Source of the DNA: Geosiphon pyriformis
Lineage: Eukaryota; Glomeromycota; Glomeromycetes; Archaeosporales; Geosiphonaceae
Assembly: GCA_016748015.1 (NCBI GenBank)
Contig: JAAOMT010000134.1
Coordinates: forward strand, 808,451-872,450
DNA: 64,000 nt
Direction: 5' to 3'
In this document: positions 61,276 to 64,000 of the stretch, in pieces
Position numbering within the stretch: the stretch's first letter is position 1
How the letters are laid out: every line of letters begins with the position of its first letter
Program-made: the position numbers and the translations under genes
The notes under the pieces: generated by a model
Seen by the model: only the letters and a program-made list of their open reading frames with translations
Database searches by the model: none
Told to the model about the DNA's origin: nothing

Positions 61276-61739
61276 TTAAAGCAAATTTTATTGAAATGCC
61301 AAAGGAGAAAAATGAATTAATTAGAAATGAGCAGTTAATTATGTTCATGCCTTATGGAAAATCAGAAATTAAAATAAAAAGGACAATAAAAAATATAAAT
61401 CTAATATTCAAGCCCTACCCAGAAACTTGCCAACAGTTTTCCATAGGACTTACTAACCTTTTTATTCCAGCTAACAAAACACAATGAATAAAAATTCTTA
61501 TCACGAATACCACAGAAAAACTTATATACATTCCAGAAAACACCATCATGGAATACCTTGGAACAGAACTAAAAAACACATTAACACCACAAAAAATTCT
61601 AAATTTTTTAGAAATTGCTCTTTACTGTGAACTCACTTTAATAAAGTGGCAACAACCATTGAAATGCTATCAATTTATGCCAGAAGAATTGGCCAAATTA
61701 AATATTGGAACAATGAATCCAGACCAATAGTAACAATTA

Positions 61740-62620
61740 AAAGCATTAATTTTAAAATATTCTGATATATTTTCACAAAATAGCAAATTTAAAAGAACCA
61801 ACTTGGTTTAACACCAAATTTCCACTGGGAATGCCAGACCTGAAAAACAATGTGCTTATTGTGTCCCATCAATGGAGCATAATTTTATCAGAAAAGAAGT
61901 CCAAAGCATGTTAGAAAAAGGAATAATTCAATCATCAATAAGCCCATGGTCCTTACCAGTTGTTTTAGTAAGGAAAAAGAATAGAAAAATTGGATTTTGT
62001 GTTGACTATCGCAAACTAAACAGCAAAACAACCAAAGACTCATACCCAATACCATTAATTAATAAAATTTTTAACATTTTTAGAGGAGCAAAATGGGTTT
62101 TTACACTTGACTTAACCAGTAGATACTGACAAATAGAAATAGACCCAAAAGACAGACATAAAACAGCATTTACAACACAAAATGGCAATTATGAGTTCAA
62201 TGTAATGCCATTTGGATTAACAAACACTCTTATAATATTCCAAAGACTAATAAACGTAATTTACTTCGGAATTCTGTGGCAATCCATTGTTGTCTACTTG
62301 GACAATACAAATGTTTTCTTGCCAAAATTTGCAGATCATTTCCAATATTTATAACAAGTTTTTGAGAAATTGAGACATGCTGGACTTAAATTAAATTTAG
62401 AAAAATGTTTCTTTGGAAAAAATGAGCTAGCATTTCTAGGACACATAGTTAGAAAAGATGGAATAAAACCAGATCCATCAAAAATAGACAAAGTGAAAAA
62501 TTTTCCAGTATTTTAAAACGTTTCAGAAGTTAGAAGCTTTTTAGAATTCACATCTTACTACTGCCGCTTTGTAAAAAACTTTTCAAACATTGCCAAACCT
62601 TTTAATTATCTACTATCCAA
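61740..62620 (+). pseudogene. Gypsy reverse transcriptase relic
   Basis: Ordered motifs: 'KEVQSMLEKGIIQSSISPWS', 'LVRKKNRKIGFCVDYRKLN', 'DSYPIPLI', 'GAKWVFTLDLTSRY' followed by TGA (expected Trp), 'DRHKTAFTTQNGNYEF', 'VMPFGLTNT', the active site 'VVYLDNTNVF' (62295-62306; canonical YxDD), 'HVGL.LNLEKC'-like 'GLKLNLEKCFFGKNE', 'FLGHIV', and the connection motif 'EVRSFLEFTSYYCRFVKNFS'. The second catalytic Asp is Asn (AAT). Multiple stops are present. Confidence 0.88.
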
Positions 62621-62639
62621 AAATGTGAAATTTAAATAG

Positions 62640-63098
62640 ACCAAAACACAGCAAAAAGCTTTTGAGTATCTTAGGCAAAAGCTCATTGAATCACTAATAA
62701 TAATCTATTTGGATTTTAACAAGAAATTTATTTTGGCCACAAATGCCTTTGGAACTGGACTTGGAGTCATTCTTTTACAAAAAAATGATAATGGAAGAGA
62801 ACATGTAATTGCTTATGCCAGTAGAAGTCTTAGTATGGCAAAGCAAAACTATGCAGCACACAAACTAGAATGTTTAGTAATAGTCTGGAGTTGTGTTTAC
62901 TTTGACACATATTTACAGTACAAACTTTTTGATATTACCACAGATCATAGAGGTCTGGTCTGATTAAATAACAAGAAAGTACTAAAAGAAAAAATGCCAG
63001 ATGGTCACAAATATTAGCACCATATGATTATATCATCAAATACAAAGGAGGTACCAAAAATGCCAATGCTGACTGTTTGTCAAGAATGAGACACATGT
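62640..63098 (+). pseudogene. Gypsy RNase H relic and end of pol
   Basis: 'TKTQQKAFEYLRQKLIESLI', 'ILATNAFGTGLGVILLQ' (Asp replaced by Asn in the first catalytic position), 'VIAYASRSLSMAKQNYAAHK', 'ECLVIVWSCVYFDTYL', 'ITTDHRGLV', then across a stop 'GGTKNANADCLSRM'. This last motif normally precedes the integrase zinc finger, but a TAA follows at about 63098 and no HHCC or DDE signature is found after it. Confidence 0.85.
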
Positions 63099-63408
63099 AA
63101 AAATCATGAACTCACTTATCAATTAGAGTAATTGACAAAACAACAATCCAACAATTAGAAAGTTTTATTAGAAAAACCAACAGTACATTCAATTTAAAAA
63201 GCAGTTTATGGAATTTTCAAAGCATTTAAAAATTGTCACAAAATATTACTGGATCCAATCATGAACATAATAACAATCAACAGTATTGAATGACTTACCA
63301 ACTCACAATTTCAAAAATTACAAAAAGTTAATAATACAGTATTAGACTACTATAGCAACTTAGAATTCAATGAAGAAATTAATTTCGATTTCGACAGAGC
63401 TCAATCTT
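63099..63408 (+). other. Short gap where integrase is expected
   Basis: About 310 bp with stops in all forward frames. Near its end a frame with 'LDYYSNLEFNEEINFDFDRA' looks like a polyprotein C-terminus, ending at a TGA at the polypurine tract. No integrase HHCC, DDE or C-terminal domain is recognisable, so a deletion of most of the integrase is likely. Confidence 0.6.
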
Positions 63409-63420
63409 GAAAGGAGGGGA
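63409..63420 (+). other. Polypurine tract
   Basis: GAAAGGAGGGGA immediately upstream (3 nt) of the 3' LTR start TGTTAC. This is the normal primer for plus-strand synthesis in gypsy elements. Confidence 0.85.
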
Positions 63421-63423
63421 TAA

Positions 63424-64000
63424 TGTTACAGTTCAAAAATTTAATAGAAATTATAAATAATATAAATTAGTCAATTATAAAATAGCACAGCAACAATTTA
63501 TAAAAAGAAATAATTTACAAATAACAGCAAGCACTATTTCACAATAGCAGCAAGCACTATTTAGAAATAATAGAAATAGAGTATTACAAGATGTTAGTTT
63601 ATAAAACAATAATTATATATATATATAATAGTTTTTAATGATGAAAAAAAACAGCTTCAACTAGAAGCAACAAATATCTAAATAAAATCTTATTCAAAAG
63701 AATTAAAAAAAAATAATAATAAATTGAATAAACATCACAATTACGAGATTAACAATAGAATTTACATACCTTCTCTAGCAAATAAAACTATCATTTTATC
63801 TCTGAATCCTTTGGAAAAATAATCTCTGATCAAGATTATTTACGTGATTACTAATTAAATTGAAAAAAAAGCTTTATTATATACTTAAAGAAATAGTGAA
63901 AAGGCCATTAATATTCTGTTAGAGAAACACATCAGGCAATTGCAAAAATAGCCTCAGAGAAAACCCCAAACAGTGGGTAGATTTCAGATTAGCCTCTGAA
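63424..64000 (+). repeat. 3' LTR of the gypsy element (truncated by window end)
   Basis: Aligns to 56351 onward through the TGTTACAGTTCAA start, the 'ataatataaattag' block, the tandem AGCAAGCACTATT units (two copies here against five in the 5' LTR), the 'aattatatatatatataatag' run and 'tagatttcagattagcctct'. Differences between the LTRs are mostly transitions plus the repeat-number change. They indicate an old insertion or recombination. Confidence 0.88.

Larger units (their letters stand above)
56351..64000 (+). mobile_element. Ty3/gypsy LTR retrotransposon with dUTPase, integrase not found
   Basis: 5' LTR 56351-57183, gag/capsid from 57262, CCHC knuckle at 59000, protease 59332-59838, Cys-rich segment 60136-60770, dUTPase 60835-61275, reverse transcriptase and RNase H 61740-63095, polypurine tract 63409-63420, 3' LTR from 63424 (truncated by the window end). 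All coding parts contain stops or frame changes. Only about 300 bp lie between the RNase H end and the polypurine tract, so no integrase is encoded. The element sits in a plus-strand LINE. Confidence 0.88.

Overview
This window comes from a eukaryote with short AG-ending introns, very AT-rich intergenic DNA and compact gene islands. The conserved proteins and the LINE and Ty3/gypsy families most resemble an early-diverging fungus of the arbuscular-mycorrhizal lineage (Glomeromycotina, Geosiphon/Rhizophagus-like). That placement is inference from remembered family resemblance, not from a search.

Layout. 1-5.6 kb: an AT desert holding decayed Ty3/gypsy fragments in both orientations. 5.9-20.3 kb: one giant many-exon gene for an Alfy/WDFY3-type protein (armadillo-like region, LamG-like domain, PH-BEACH, BEACH, WD40, FYVE). 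20.5-24.9 kb: an HSDL2-like dehydrogenase (-), a TRAPPC6/Trs33 subunit (+) and histone H2A.Z (-). 27.3-31.6 kb: ERO1 (+) and LEO1 (-), tail to tail. 33.5-38.8 kb: RIC1 (-). 39.0-40.8 kb: two broken copies of a Fanzor/TnpB-type RNA-guided nuclease gene in opposite orientations, separated by a LINE tail and an (ATT)n array. 41.4-47.5 kb: both subunits of mitochondrial propionyl-CoA carboxylase, PCCB (-) and PCCA (+), head to head around a 349-bp promoter. 47.6-48.0 kb: CDC26/Hcn1 (APC/C subunit). 49.0-64.0 kb: a retroelement block with a nearly full-length but dead LINE (-), the 5' end of a second LINE (+), and a Ty3/gypsy element inserted in that second LINE, running off the window inside its 3' LTR.

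How the genes relate. The host genes are housekeeping: membrane traffic (BEACH protein, Trs33, RIC1), chromatin and transcription (H2A.Z, LEO1), ER oxidative folding (ERO1), propionate/branched-chain catabolism (PCCA/PCCB, HSDL2-like) and cell cycle (CDC26). Only PCCA/PCCB clearly form a functional unit.

Most notable: (1) the Fanzor remnants; (2) a Ty3/gypsy element with a dUTPase domain between protease and reverse transcriptase and no recognisable integrase; (3) a strong excess of C-to-T and G-to-A changes in the transposons, including catalytic Asp-to-Asn changes and Trp-to-stop codons, resembling RIP or methylation-driven decay; (4) a 9-bp inverted repeat inside the shared PCC promoter. 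Exon boundaries were read by eye from GT/GC-AG sites and reading-frame continuity; several in the giant BEACH gene remain approximate.
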